Assembly: GCA_027924585.1 (NCBI GenBank)
Contig: BSBM01000186.1
Coordinates: forward strand, 1,116,001 to 1,180,000
Source: Larix kaempferi
Taxonomy: Eukaryota; Streptophyta; Pinopsida; Pinales; Pinaceae
Direction of reading: 5' to 3'
DNA: 64,000 nt
Within the stretch, counting starts at the first letter, position 1, and each line of letters begins with the position of its first letter. Shown here piece by piece: positions 9,864 through 19,331 of this stretch. Made by a program: the position numbers and the translations under genes. The notes under the pieces are model-generated. The model was not told the origin of the DNA. It searched no databases and saw only the letters and a program-made list of their open reading frames with translations.

Positions 9864-11364
9864 GTAACCGTATTTTTTTTGCTTTAGGAGACCTTGTTAG
9901 ATTTTTCTTCCAATCTATTTAAGTCTATCTTTTCTCTTAGAGGTGTCATAGCTCTTTATTACCTGTTCTTTCTTGTTTGATTCATCCCAGTTTGCTATTG
10001 CAAAGATTGTTTGTGTCATTCTGAGACATGTGCAGTGGTTTACCCTACTTACAGTAGTGCATCTTTCCTGATGAGTGCTGGTTTGTACACTGAACAGTAG
10101 CGCATCTTTCTAGTGTACGCTAGTTTCTGCACTGCATAGTAGTGCATTTTCCTGTCTCTTGCAGTTTTCTGTTAGGGTTTGATTTTCAGTGGTTTGATTT
10201 CATTTCTAGCCTTTTGCTTTGCTTCCCTGACTGACCCCTGAGACTTCTATGTCCTTTTGAGTATTGTTTACCTCTCTGAAGTCCTTTAGTAAGTATTTGC
10301 TTGGTTAAGTACTTGTTTAAAGTGTCTTCACTGCTTTCTATCCCTTTTTGAAGTTTGTGCACTACTCTCTTTCAGACATAGCTACACACTTTTGACCTAG
10401 ATGCTTGTTGCAGTCATAAATACCTGTGTTCTTAACGTTGTTGTTTGTGGCAACAATAACACACTTTCACTATGTCTTATCCTTTCCATTAGGGTTTGAC
10501 CCCAAGTTTGAGTCCTTAGGGTGATTTTGAAAGGTTGCTTGGTTTAGATACTTTCTAATTATCTTTTCAGTTCAGTCCAAGTGAGTTAAAGACTTCTACT
10601 TTAGCTTTATTTTGAGTTCATGTGTTAGTAGGGTCACTTTTTGGTTCGCTTGCCTACTCCTTTGCTTGGCCTACTATTTTCTTAAGGTTTTGGTGCTTAG
10701 GAGCAACCTTTTACGTTTTCCTTTCCGTTACGAGCGTCTCTTTTCCTTGTTCCTTTTACACTTTAGTTCCAAGCCTAAAAGGTTTTTCTTTTGAAACAAC
10801 TTGGTAGGTTGAGTCTGTTTCAAGTCTTTGATTTATTTGTTTGAACCATTTAAGGTGTTTGTCTTACTCACACTTTACGTTAGGTCTTACTTGCTCTTTT
10901 ACAAGTTCTTTTTCTTTTATAATTATTATAAAAGACAAAGTGTTTTAAGTAGCTTAGTAGTAAGGTATATAATCATTTTGAAGTAGCATAGTTTGCTTTG
11001 ATTTGAATTTTAAAAGAAAAATACAAAAAGAAATTTGATTTAGGATTTCCTAGTTTTCAGTTTTCGAAAGAATATAAACGAAAAGAAAAAGTGTTTTTTC
11101 TGAATTTGAAAGCATTACTTTACATGCACTTTACTTTCCTATCGAAACCATTCCACACACTGCACTACAACCCTTGAGTAAAAATTAGCCCTTAAAAATA
11201 AATCTTAATAAAATTAACTAGCAGCATTTTTCTTTTTAGGTATACACATCATCAACTGCCTTAGGCTAGAGTTTTGGATTTAAATCACCTTAAACTATCT
11301 GAAACTAGCTTCATTACTCAACAATCGTAGTATGACTATCTATTAGGTAAATACATCTCTATAA
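9864..11364 (+). other. Leader of element E, non-coding
   Basis: T-rich, without supportable ORFs; the open frames near 10612-10807 are hydrophobic by composition only. Contains a 43-bp imperfect tandem repeat, about 2.5 copies, starting at 10051, 10094 and 10137 (core ACAGTAGTGCATCTTTC). Confidence 0.5.
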
Positions 11365-11448
11365 AATAGTCCTAGGATGCTCTACTAAAACTAGAGTTAA
11401 GCATGAGGCTGTGGGAGATTGGAATTGTTGAGGATATCCCCTCACTTT
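11365..11448 (+). repeat. 84-bp direct duplication, left copy
   Basis: Identical by eye to 18150-18233 and lying directly against the left LTR of element C. It starts AATAGTCCTAGG and ends CCCCTCACTTT. Far longer than the usual 5-bp target duplication. Confidence 0.9.
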
Positions 11449-12052
11449 TGTTAAAATTCAAGATGCTAAGACAGAAAATAGCAGCATTACATTCCATTTC
11501 ACAATAATAGCATATACAGGATCACTGAAGAAACAACAAGCACAGCATAAACACAAGAGACAGAGATTTATCCTGGGAAACCCTCATGGGGTAGAAAACC
11601 TAGCAAAGCTTCCTCAATATAGATGACCAGCAATATACAAAGATGAAACCCTGAGACATGATCTCCTCCTCCACAATAGCAGACCTCTCCTCCACAAGTG
11701 CGTTATCCTCAAGTGAGTGAATGTGTATAATGAGGAACACACCTCCTCTATTTATACACTACTCTGATATGTATTTTACACAAGTACATGTAGGCTCGTA
11801 TTTAACCATTAGGTTAAATACCCCATTATAACTGACTGGGCCGACCCCTCTAGGGTGGTCTAATAACCCTTTGACCCACATAACACATACAGGGCCGACC
11901 CCCACTAGGGAAGTCTAATAACCCAAGTTACCACATTCCGACGGAGGAATAAACATCTCCGGATATACAATAAGATCTTCACGGAGGAATGAATCATCTC
12001 CGGAATAATAAAGTACAAATATAATATTCTTTGAAGTTACAATATCTCAACA
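11449..12052 (-). repeat. 3' LTR of element C (604 bp)
   Basis: Native strand TGTTGAGATATTG...GAATTTTAACA. It contains two GGCCGACCCC-type segments followed by CTAATAACCC, and a TATA-like stretch (tatttatacac on the plus strand, near 11749). Confidence 0.9.
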
Positions 12053-12061
12053 CTCCCCCTT
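12053..12061 (-). other. Polypurine tract of element C
   Basis: The minus strand reads AAGGGGGAG immediately before the 3' LTR, as expected for the plus-strand DNA primer. Confidence 0.85.
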
Positions 12062-12269
12062 AACGAGAAGGATATTATAACAGCATCTGCACGAGAAAGG
12101 AGTCATCAACATCATACATGATACATCTATAAATCATTGGAAGCTTTCTCAACATCATCAGTAACTCAACCAGTTACTGGAATATCTTCAATACTGGAAC
12201 ATCAACATCTTCAGTACTGAGTCTTTATCTTCTGCAGCACTCAAACAGCTACAGCAACATCAATATCTG

Positions 12270-12415
12270 AATCCTCACGATTGTCAGCATCGCCATCACA
12301 CGATCATCAGCATCATCATCACATGATCAACAGCATCGTCATCTCACGATCATCAGCATCGTCATCATACGATCATCAACATCGTCATCTCACGATCATC
12401 AGCATCGTCATATCA
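12270..12415. repeat. Minisatellite 1 in element C, about 24-bp unit
   Basis: About six imperfect copies of a unit with core CACGATCATCAGCATCGTCAT. Sequence before it (12062-12269) is AT/CA-rich and already rich in CATC motifs. Confidence 0.8.
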
Positions 12416-12790
12416 TCTCGATCTACAGCATCTGGATCATCTCGATCTACAGCATCTGGATCATCATGATCTACAACATCTGGATCATCTCGATCTACAG
12501 CATCTGGATCATCTCGATCTATAACATCTGGATCATCTCGATCTACAGCATCTGGATCATCTCATCTACAGCATCTGGATCATCTCGATCTACAGCATCT
12601 GGATCATCTCGATCTACAGCATCTGGATCATCTTGATCTACACCATCTGGATCATCTCGATCTACAGCATCTGGATCATCACGATCTACAGCATCTGGAT
12701 CATCTCGATCTACAACATCTGGATCATCTCGATCTACAGCATCTGGATCATCTCGATCTACAGCATCTGGATCATCTCGATCTACAACAT
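12416..12790. repeat. Minisatellite 2 in element C, 24-bp unit, about 15 copies
   Basis: The unit contains CATCTGGATCATCTCGATCT. On the element's sense (minus) strand the unit is eight codons, and an open frame at 12806-12543 reads as an acidic octapeptide repeat (DPDAVDRD). Whether it is translated is unknown. Confidence 0.9.
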
Positions 12791-12799
12791 AAGTATCCT

Positions 12800-13045
12800 C
12801 AACCATACAAGTACATTAATCAATACATGTATCATCAAAAGTATGTATTCTCACCAATACATCTATCATCAAAACATGTATTCTTACTAATACATATATC
12901 ATCAAAAGCATGTATTCTCACTAATACATCTATCATCAAAAGCATGTATTCTCACTAATACATCTATCATCAAAAGCATGTATTCTCACTAATACATCTA
13001 TCATCAAAAGCATGTATTCTCACTAATACATCTATCAATACAAGT
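12800..13045. repeat. Minisatellite 3 in element C, 34-bp unit, about 7 copies
   Basis: The unit contains ATACATCTATCATCAAAAGC followed by ATGTATTCTCACTA. The middle copies are identical; the edge copies are diverged. Confidence 0.85.
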
Positions 13046-13089
13046 ATCCACACTGATACAAGTATACACAACAGCAGCATACCCTGCAA

Positions 13090-13940
13090 CACACATGATC
13101 CAATTACGGGATGGTCAATCCCTCTCACTTTAGGACATAGGTCCAAGGATGATACAATCCTGATCCACTTATGGGATGATCAATCCCTCTCAATTTAAGA
13201 CATCTCTCATGTCTATGGATGATGCAATCCAGATCAACTTACAGGATGATCAATCCTTATCCTTTTAAGACACCTCACCATGTCTAAGGATGATGCAATC
13301 CCGAATCAACTTACAGGATGATTAGTCCTTATCACTTTAAGACACCTTACCATGTCTAGGGACGATGCAATCCCAATCTACTTACAAGATGATTAGTCCT
13401 TATCACTTTAAGACACCTCACCATGTCTAGGGATGATGCAATCCCAATCTACTTACAGGATGATTAGTCCTTATCAGTTTAAGACACCTCACCATGTCTA
13501 GGGACGATGCAATCCCAATCTACTTACAGGATGATTAGTCCTTATCACTTTAAGACACCTCACCATGTCTAGGGATGATGCAATCCCAATCTACTTACAG
13601 GATTATTAGTCCTTATCAGTTTAAGACACCTCACCATGTCTAGGGACGATGCAATCCCAATCTACTTACAGGATGATTAGTCCTTATCACTTTAAGACAC
13701 TTCACCATGTCTAGGGACGATGCAATCCCAATCTACTTACAGGAGGATTAGTCCTTATCACTTTAAGACACGTCACCATGTCTAGGGACGATGCAATCCC
13801 AATCTACTTACAGGAGGATTAGTCCTTATCACTTTAAGACACCTCACCATGTCTAGGGACGATGCAATCCCAATCTACTTACAGGATGATTAGTCCTTAT
13901 CACTTTAAGACAAGTCTCATGTCTAGGGACGATGCAATCC
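13090..13940. repeat. Minisatellite 4 in element C, 71-bp unit, about 12 copies
   Basis: The unit includes GATGCAATCCCAATCTAC, GATTAGTCCTTATCACTTTA and CACCATGTCTAGGGA. The spacing of GATGCA between 13364 and 13435 gives the 71-bp period. The outer copies are the most diverged. Confidence 0.9.
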
Positions 13941-14090
13941 CATCACGTACATTTTGAACCCAGTTCATGGACGATGCAGTCCTCACGTACATTTTGAACC
14001 CAGTTCATGGACGATGCAGTCCTCACGTACATTTTGAACCCAGTTCATGGACGATGCAGTCCTCACGTACATTTTGAACTAGTGGTTCCG
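13941..14090. repeat. Minisatellite 5 in element C, 40-bp unit, 4 copies
   Basis: CACGTACATTTTGAACC begins at 13944, 13984, 14024 and 14064; the last copy is partial. The unit shares GGACGATGCA with the preceding 71-bp unit, so the two arrays are probably related. Confidence 0.9.
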
Positions 14091-14640
14091 GGATGATGCA
14101 ATCCCCATCACTTTATTCTCGAAGACCATACGTCTACGGATCAATTCAGGGACCAAGGTCTGGGGATGATACAATCCCCACTTCTCGGAGACCTTATGTC
14201 TACGGCTCTCTTTAGGACTGAAAGTCCAGGGATGATCCAATCCCCTCAACTGTCCACTAAGGACTTCATTCTCGGAGACCTCACGTCTACGGCTCTCTTT
14301 AGGACTGAAAGTCCAGGGATGATCCAATCCCTTCAACTGTCCACTAAGGACTTCATTCTCGGAGACCTCACGTCTACGGCTCTCTTTAGGACTGAAAGTC
14401 CAGGGATGATCCAATCCCCTTAACTGTCCACTAAGGACTTCATTCTCGGAGACCTTACGTCTACGGCTCTCTTTAGGACTGAAAGTCCAAGGATGATCCA
14501 ATCCCCTTAACTGTCCACTAAGGACTTCATTCTCGGAGACCTTACGTCTACGGCTCTCTTTAGGACTGAAAGTCCAGGGATGATCCAATCCCTTTTCTTT
14601 CTCGGAGACACCTGTCTACGGCTCACTTTAGAAAAAGTGT
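14091..14640. repeat. Minisatellite 6 in element C, 87-bp unit, about 5 copies plus diverged edges
   Basis: CTCGGAGACC recurs at 14271, 14358, 14445 and 14532, giving an 87-bp period; diverged units flank these. 87 is a multiple of three, and the sense (minus) strand is open from 14588 to 14079 as a 29-residue repeat (unit contains DHPWTFSPKESRRRKVSEN). The other strand is also partly open, so the frame may be a by-product of the unit. It shares GGGATGATCCAATCCC-like wording with array 4. Confidence 0.85.
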
Positions 14641-16098
14641 TCAAGGATGATACAATCCCCACATGTATTCTCATCAATATACTATCGATCCTGGGAACCC
14701 ATACAGAACCTGATTCACACTTCTTCTTTAATTGCACCATTAAAAGAATGGTCTTATCTAGCCACTTGGAGCAAACATCTCATCATGATTCTCTTCCTCT
14801 TTCTAAGAGAATCTTCTAGCCACAAGCCTTCTATATTTTGTTTGATTTGTAAATCTTCTTGTTGAACATCCATCACTTGTTCGGTGTTCATTATTCTTCA
14901 TGATCTTTCCTACAAAACAAAATTAAGTACATGATTAGTAATCCTTCATAATCATGAAATCATGATAACCTATTATGCATACAGATATCATTTATATAGT
15001 TATGCAACTATCTTGACCAATACTTTGGCACAACACTTTCCCATATCCTGTATGCATACAGTGGCTATCTAGATGCCTTCCATCTCTACCAGAACATACT
15101 ATCGAGAGTGTGCACAGCTCTTAGCATGTCAGCAAAGAGGTTTCATTCTAGACAAGCAACAATGGAATGTTTGTCCAACTTACCAATCATATGCATATTA
15201 GTAGTATAATGTTCAATGCTCTATGAATGTTTGCACTCAGCATGATATGTTCTAGGAATACAAATATGCATACAAGAAATATCATTTACTATTTCAAATA
15301 ACAACTCAAATACTTATCTTTTATGTTTGTGTGGTTGCCTCCCGCTTGATCTTCTATATGTCCTTTGAACTTCTATTCATTCTGTACCACTGTGCATGCT
15401 CAAGTGTGCACTAGTGTCATCCTCATGATCTCATACACAAACATTCATTCATTAGTATATTCTCAAAACATTCTAATTCTAAATAATCTTGAATATGTAT
15501 AGTCATGATCATTAGTATTCAGGGTTTCAAGTAAGTCTTCTTTTACTCATGCATATTCTTGTTTGATCATAGTACTCTTCTGGTTAATTAAATCATGCAA
15601 AAACCCTTGATTACTAACTTTATGAATAAGCATAACCAATCATATCAAGTATACTTATATAAGGGATCCTAACACAAGGTAAGATTCATGGGAAACATAC
15701 CTGGATTAGTATACCTACTTGGTTATGTACAACATACCTAAACAATCTCTTCAATGATTTAGAGATCCTGAGCTAGAACCTGCATGTCTCATAGGTTAAG
15801 CATAATATAACAAAGTCATACATACCTCGTAAGTAGAACAAAGATTATGGATGAGTCTTTGTCTTCATGTTTTCATGGTCATGGAACCTGATTTGTCTTT
15901 TGTGATGTACCTGTATCTTGTTAGCAGACAACATCAACCTCACACAACATCATAATGCATTAGTACAATCATAAGTGTCAACACCCTAACCAATGAATAT
16001 CTTCTATCATGCATTCATAATTTTGTTAAGGTTATACGACAAATCTAAAATCAAAATTGTACTAACTGTAATAACCTGAAGACAAACATACCATAAAC
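14641..16098. other. Unique, AT-rich interior of element C
   Basis: No coding domain and no clear array. Short open frames lack family motifs. This is where gag-pol would lie in a complete relative. Confidence 0.6.
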
Positions 16099-17538
16099 TT
16101 AATCATGGACAAATATCGAAACATACCTCGATGAGTCATGCCTGTCGAGATCGCTTGTATTCTTCTTATGTAAGCCCTTATCCTCATCTCCCTCTGAGAC
16201 AGGAACTTCTTCACTTATGCAGGTGACCAATCCATCTTCTTCTAGGATTAACCCAATCCACTTGATTTGCAAGAACTGGACCTGGAGCTGGATAAATATG
16301 CGCCTTGATGAGCTGATCAAACTAGTATATTCAGAATTTGAAAACTGCAAAGTTTTACTCCTTAATTTTGCCTTTGAAACTTTCGGATTCACTGGACGTG
16401 ACCCTAAACTGGGGTTTGATGAAGCCCACTCTTTTTCCCCATCAAAAGGTTTGATCCAAAGCTCTAAGCTTCTATTTTTCTGAGGAGCTTCCAGCCGTGG
16501 TCACAGATTTCAAAAATTCCCATTTTTACAGAAGCCCTAATTTTCCACTTTTCTGATCAAAGTCCCGAACTAGGGTCTAATCAAGCCCGGCCTTCTGCCC
16601 AACCAAAAATTCTGATCTTTGTCTCTAAATTTCTATTTTGATGAGTAGCATCCATCCGTGGTCTCCGATTACAAAAATTCCAACTTTCTTCAAAGCCCTA
16701 AATTCCGGAAGCCATGAATGAAGGTACCAAAAAATAATTCTGTTTTGACAGAAATATGTACCTGATTGTTTCTGGTGTAACTCCAAAATTTTTGATCCAC
16801 AGGGTCTGAAAAAGTTTTCTGAGATAGCCTGACCTGTTAGCTTTCCATCCTGACAGGTCTGACCTCAATTGGATGTTCTGAGAGAGAGTTATGCCAAATG
16901 TCGCAACGTGACCTGTTTTGGGAAAATACAGGAGAGCGAACTTGTACGGCGTGCCACGTGTCACTGTTTGACCTTCGGCCTCTGAAAAAGTTTTTTGGGA
17001 TAGCCCGGCCTGTTATCTTTCCATCCTGACAGTTCTGACCTCAATTGGATTCTCTGAGAGAGAGTTATTCCAAGTGTCGCAACATGACCTGTTTATGGGA
17101 TAATACAGGAGAGCGAACGTGTACGGCATGCCACGTGTCACTGATTCAACTTCGGCCCCTGAAAACGTTTTCTGAGATAGTACAGTCTGTGTTCTACCTG
17201 TCACTTTTCACGAAATTTCATTTGGAGCTTCCTAGCCCAAGTTATGACCTTTTTCCCAAGGTCACCTGATTTTGACTCAGATCTGGAAGAGGCAGAAACC
17301 CTATATTGTACAGATCATAAATCACAAAGTGAAACGAATTAGAGGTTTTCCTTTGGACACAAGGTACCTGGAGATTTTAGCTTCGTCCTGTAATAATTTC
17401 AGATCCGAAAACTTCTCCAAAACGGATTTATAGCGAAAGTGCTACGATGACTGGTTTTTTCTATGTAAAACCCTAACCTTCAAATTTTCGTAAGTAAAGC
17501 AAGTGTCTTTAGTGCCATACCTTGTCTTCCTTCAGGTT
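16099..17538 (-). other. Leader region of element C with two internal tandem duplications
   Basis: Two imperfect duplications are visible: a unit of about 170 bp over 16385-16700 (GATCAAAG...TCTATTTTT...AAAAATTCC...GCCCTAA twice), and a unit of about 177 bp over about 16800-17165 (AAAAGTTTTCTGAGATAG, CCTCAATTGGAT, ATACAGGAGAGCGAAC). Each copy of the second unit holds the palindromic core CCACGTGTCA at 16954 and 17131. The first unit matches the leader of element B. Confidence 0.65.
16953..17140. promoter_or_regulatory. Duplicated G-box/ABRE-like motif in the C leader
   Basis: GCCACGTGTCAC at 16953-16964 and CCACGTGTCA at 17131-17140. CACGTG is the G-box core bound by plant bZIP and bHLH factors, and ACGTGTC is ABRE-like. 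Function is inference from the motif only. Confidence 0.35.
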
Positions 17539-17551
17539 AGCTCTGATACCA
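17539..17551 (-). other. Primer binding site of element C (initiator tRNA-Met type)
   Basis: The minus strand reads TGGTATCAGAGCT, directly against the 5' LTR. Confidence 0.9.
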
Positions 17552-18144
17552 TGTTAAAATTCAAGATGCTAAGACAGAAAATAGCAGCATTACATTCCAT
17601 TTCACAATAATAGCATATACAGGATCACTGAAGAAACAACAAGCACAGCATAAACACAAGAGACAGAGATTTATCCTGGGAAACCCTCATGGGGTAGAAA
17701 ACCCAGCAAAGCTTCCTCAATATAGATGACCAGCAATATACAAAGATGAAACCCTGAGACATGATCTCCTCCTCCACAATAGCAGACCTCTCCTCCACAA
17801 GTGCGTTATCCTCAAGTGAGTGAATGTGTATAATGAGGAACACACCTCCTCTATTTATACACTACTCTGATATGTATTTTACACAAGTACATGTAGGCTC
17901 GTATTTAACCATTAGGTTAAATACCCCATTATAACTGACTGGGCCGACCCCTCTAGGGTGGTCTAATAACCCTTTGACCCACATAACACATACAGGGCCG
18001 ACCCCCACTAGGGAAGTCTAATAACCCAAGTTACCACATTCCGACGGAGGAATAAACATCTCCGGATATACAATAAGATCTTCACGGAGGAATGAATCAT
18101 CTCCGGAATAATAAAGTACAAATATAATATTCTTTGAAGTTACA
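17552..18144 (-). repeat. 5' LTR of element C (593 bp, outer end truncated)
   Basis: Same as the 3' LTR except for one base, but it stops at GAAGTTACA; the last 11 bases (native TGTTGAGATAT) are replaced by the six bases AATATA, followed by the 84-bp duplication. Confidence 0.9.
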
Positions 18145-18149
18145 AATAT

Positions 18150-18233
18150 AATAGTCCTAGGATGCTCTACTAAAACTAGAGTTAAGCATGAGGCTGTGGG
18201 AGATTGGAATTGTTGAGGATATCCCCTCACTTT
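18150..18233 (+). repeat. 84-bp direct duplication, right copy
   Basis: Identical by eye to 11365-11448. It continues into CCTCTCAACC, which is taken to be the original flanking sequence of the target. Confidence 0.9.
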
Positions 18234-18339
18234 CCTCTCAACCATAAACCAGAGTTGACTCGTGTACGAGGGTCCTTACTAAATTTGAGCTTTGCTACCT
18301 TGCACATGCATTTCGACTAGGCTGACGACTGTCCCCCCA
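18234..18339 (+). other. Probable continuation of the element E leader
   Basis: Follows the right 84-bp copy and carries no gene. It joins integrase-like sequence of element F at about 18340, an abrupt change of element type. Confidence 0.35.
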
Positions 18340-19294
18340 AGTTATTTCATATTGGTGGTAGCCTTAGTATCATAACCTTTTAGGGCTCTACACAGGGAGA
18401 AAACATACTTGACATCACGGACGTTTTCTTGAAGGAGATCTTTCGATTACATGGGACACCCAAGGCAATCATTTTCGATCAAGACACGAAGTTCACTAGC
18501 AACTTCTGGAGAGCATTGTTCTCCAGTTTGGAGACCCAATTATAATTCAGTACCGCGTACCATCCCCAGACTGATGGAAAAACAGAATGAGTAAACCAAA
18601 TCCTTGAGGACATGTTGAGGATGTATGGCATGAATAACCCCACCAAGTGGGAAGATTATTTACACCTAGCAGAGTTTTCCTACAACAACAGATACCAAAC
18701 CTCTACCAAAATGAGCCCTTTCGGGGTACTCTACGGTAGGAAATGTCAGACACCCGTGACTTGGGATAGTCCGGTAGACATACTTATGTTAGGACCCGAC
18801 TTACTAAAGGACTTGGAACAACTAGTCTCCAAGGTGAAATTGAACTTGAAAGAAGCACAAGACCACCAAAATATTTATGCGGACAAGAAAATAAAAGACA
18901 AAGACTACCAAGTCGGTGAACATGTGTTTCTAAAAATAAAGGCCAAATGAAGCTCGTTGAGCTTAGGACGTTGCGGGAAACTAGCCCCAAGATTTTGTGG
19001 ACCTTTTGAAATACTGGACAAAAAGGGTCCAGTGGCTTATGAGTTAGCCTTACCAGCTCATATAAAAGTTCATAATGTCTTTCATGCTTCATTATTAAAG
19101 AAATATGTATATGATACTAAACATATCATTGATTGGTCCTTATTACAGGTGGAGCCCGAAGGGGAGTTCAGGCCAGAACCACTCCACATTTTGGACAAGA
19201 GCAAGGTGTAGCTGAGGAGGCTACTTGGGAGAATGAGACCACCATGAAAGAGGCATACCCTGCCTTTTTTCATGACCTCATTTCTAGCCCCTAG
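18340..19294 (+). pseudogene. Integrase C-terminal half of element F, with damaged chromodomain
   Basis: Motifs: FLKEIFRLHGTPKAIIF, DQDTKFTSNFWRALF (second catalytic Asp), STAYHPQTDGKTE (the catalytic Glu; a stop follows), then [50 protein letters not shown] and [13 protein letters not shown]. Four in-frame stops are seen, at least one of them where G reads CAA (18541-18543, here TAA). After ILDKSKV a deletion of about 52 bp relative to G removes the chromodomain core and shifts the frame; only the tail (TTWENETTMKEAYPAFF) survives. Confidence 0.85.
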
Positions 19295-19320
19295 AAACAC
19301 CGGGACGGTGTTGTTTCTAT

Positions 19321-19331
19321 GTGGGGAGGGA
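19321..19331 (+). other. Polypurine tract of element F
   Basis: GTGGGGAGGGA directly precedes the LTR and is the same as in element G (53926-53936). Confidence 0.85.

Larger units (their letters stand above)
8923..11364 (+). mobile_element. Element E: LTR and leader of a plus-strand gypsy element
   Basis: Proposed 5' LTR 8923-9839, primer-like site 9846-9863 and a long T-rich leader to 11364, where the duplication around element C begins. The leader appears to continue after C (18234 to about 18340). No gag is found: the leader then runs into the integrase of element F. E interrupts the protease of D at 8922/8923. Confidence 0.55.
11449..18144 (-). mobile_element. Element C: young non-autonomous copia-type LTR element full of minisatellites
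   Basis: Minus-strand element: 5' LTR 17552-18144, primer site 17539-17551, leader about 16100-17538, a repeat-laden interior, polypurine tract 12061-12053 and 3' LTR 11449-12052. The two LTRs differ at one base over 593 bp (AAACCTAGC versus AAACCCAGC), so the insertion is very recent. The interior of about 5.5 kb has no gag, protease, integrase or RT; instead 12270-14640 holds at least six successive tandem arrays. Leader and LTR relate it to elements A and B, so it probably used proteins of such a relative. The outer end of the 5' LTR lacks its first 11 bases, and the element is flanked by an 84-bp duplication in place of a 5-bp one. Confidence 0.9.

Noticed and set aside
14079-14588. 169-codon repeat ORF as a true gene
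   Set aside because: The opposite strand is also partly open over the same array and no start context or conservation is available; kept only as an observation.
12270-14640. Possible CRISPR-like array
   Set aside because: The arrays are plain tandem repeats without unique spacers and lie inside a plant LTR element.
11365-18233. 84-bp repeats as a long target site duplication made by integrase
   Set aside because: LTR integrases make 4-6-bp duplications, and one LTR end is missing 11 bases, which points to another mechanism.
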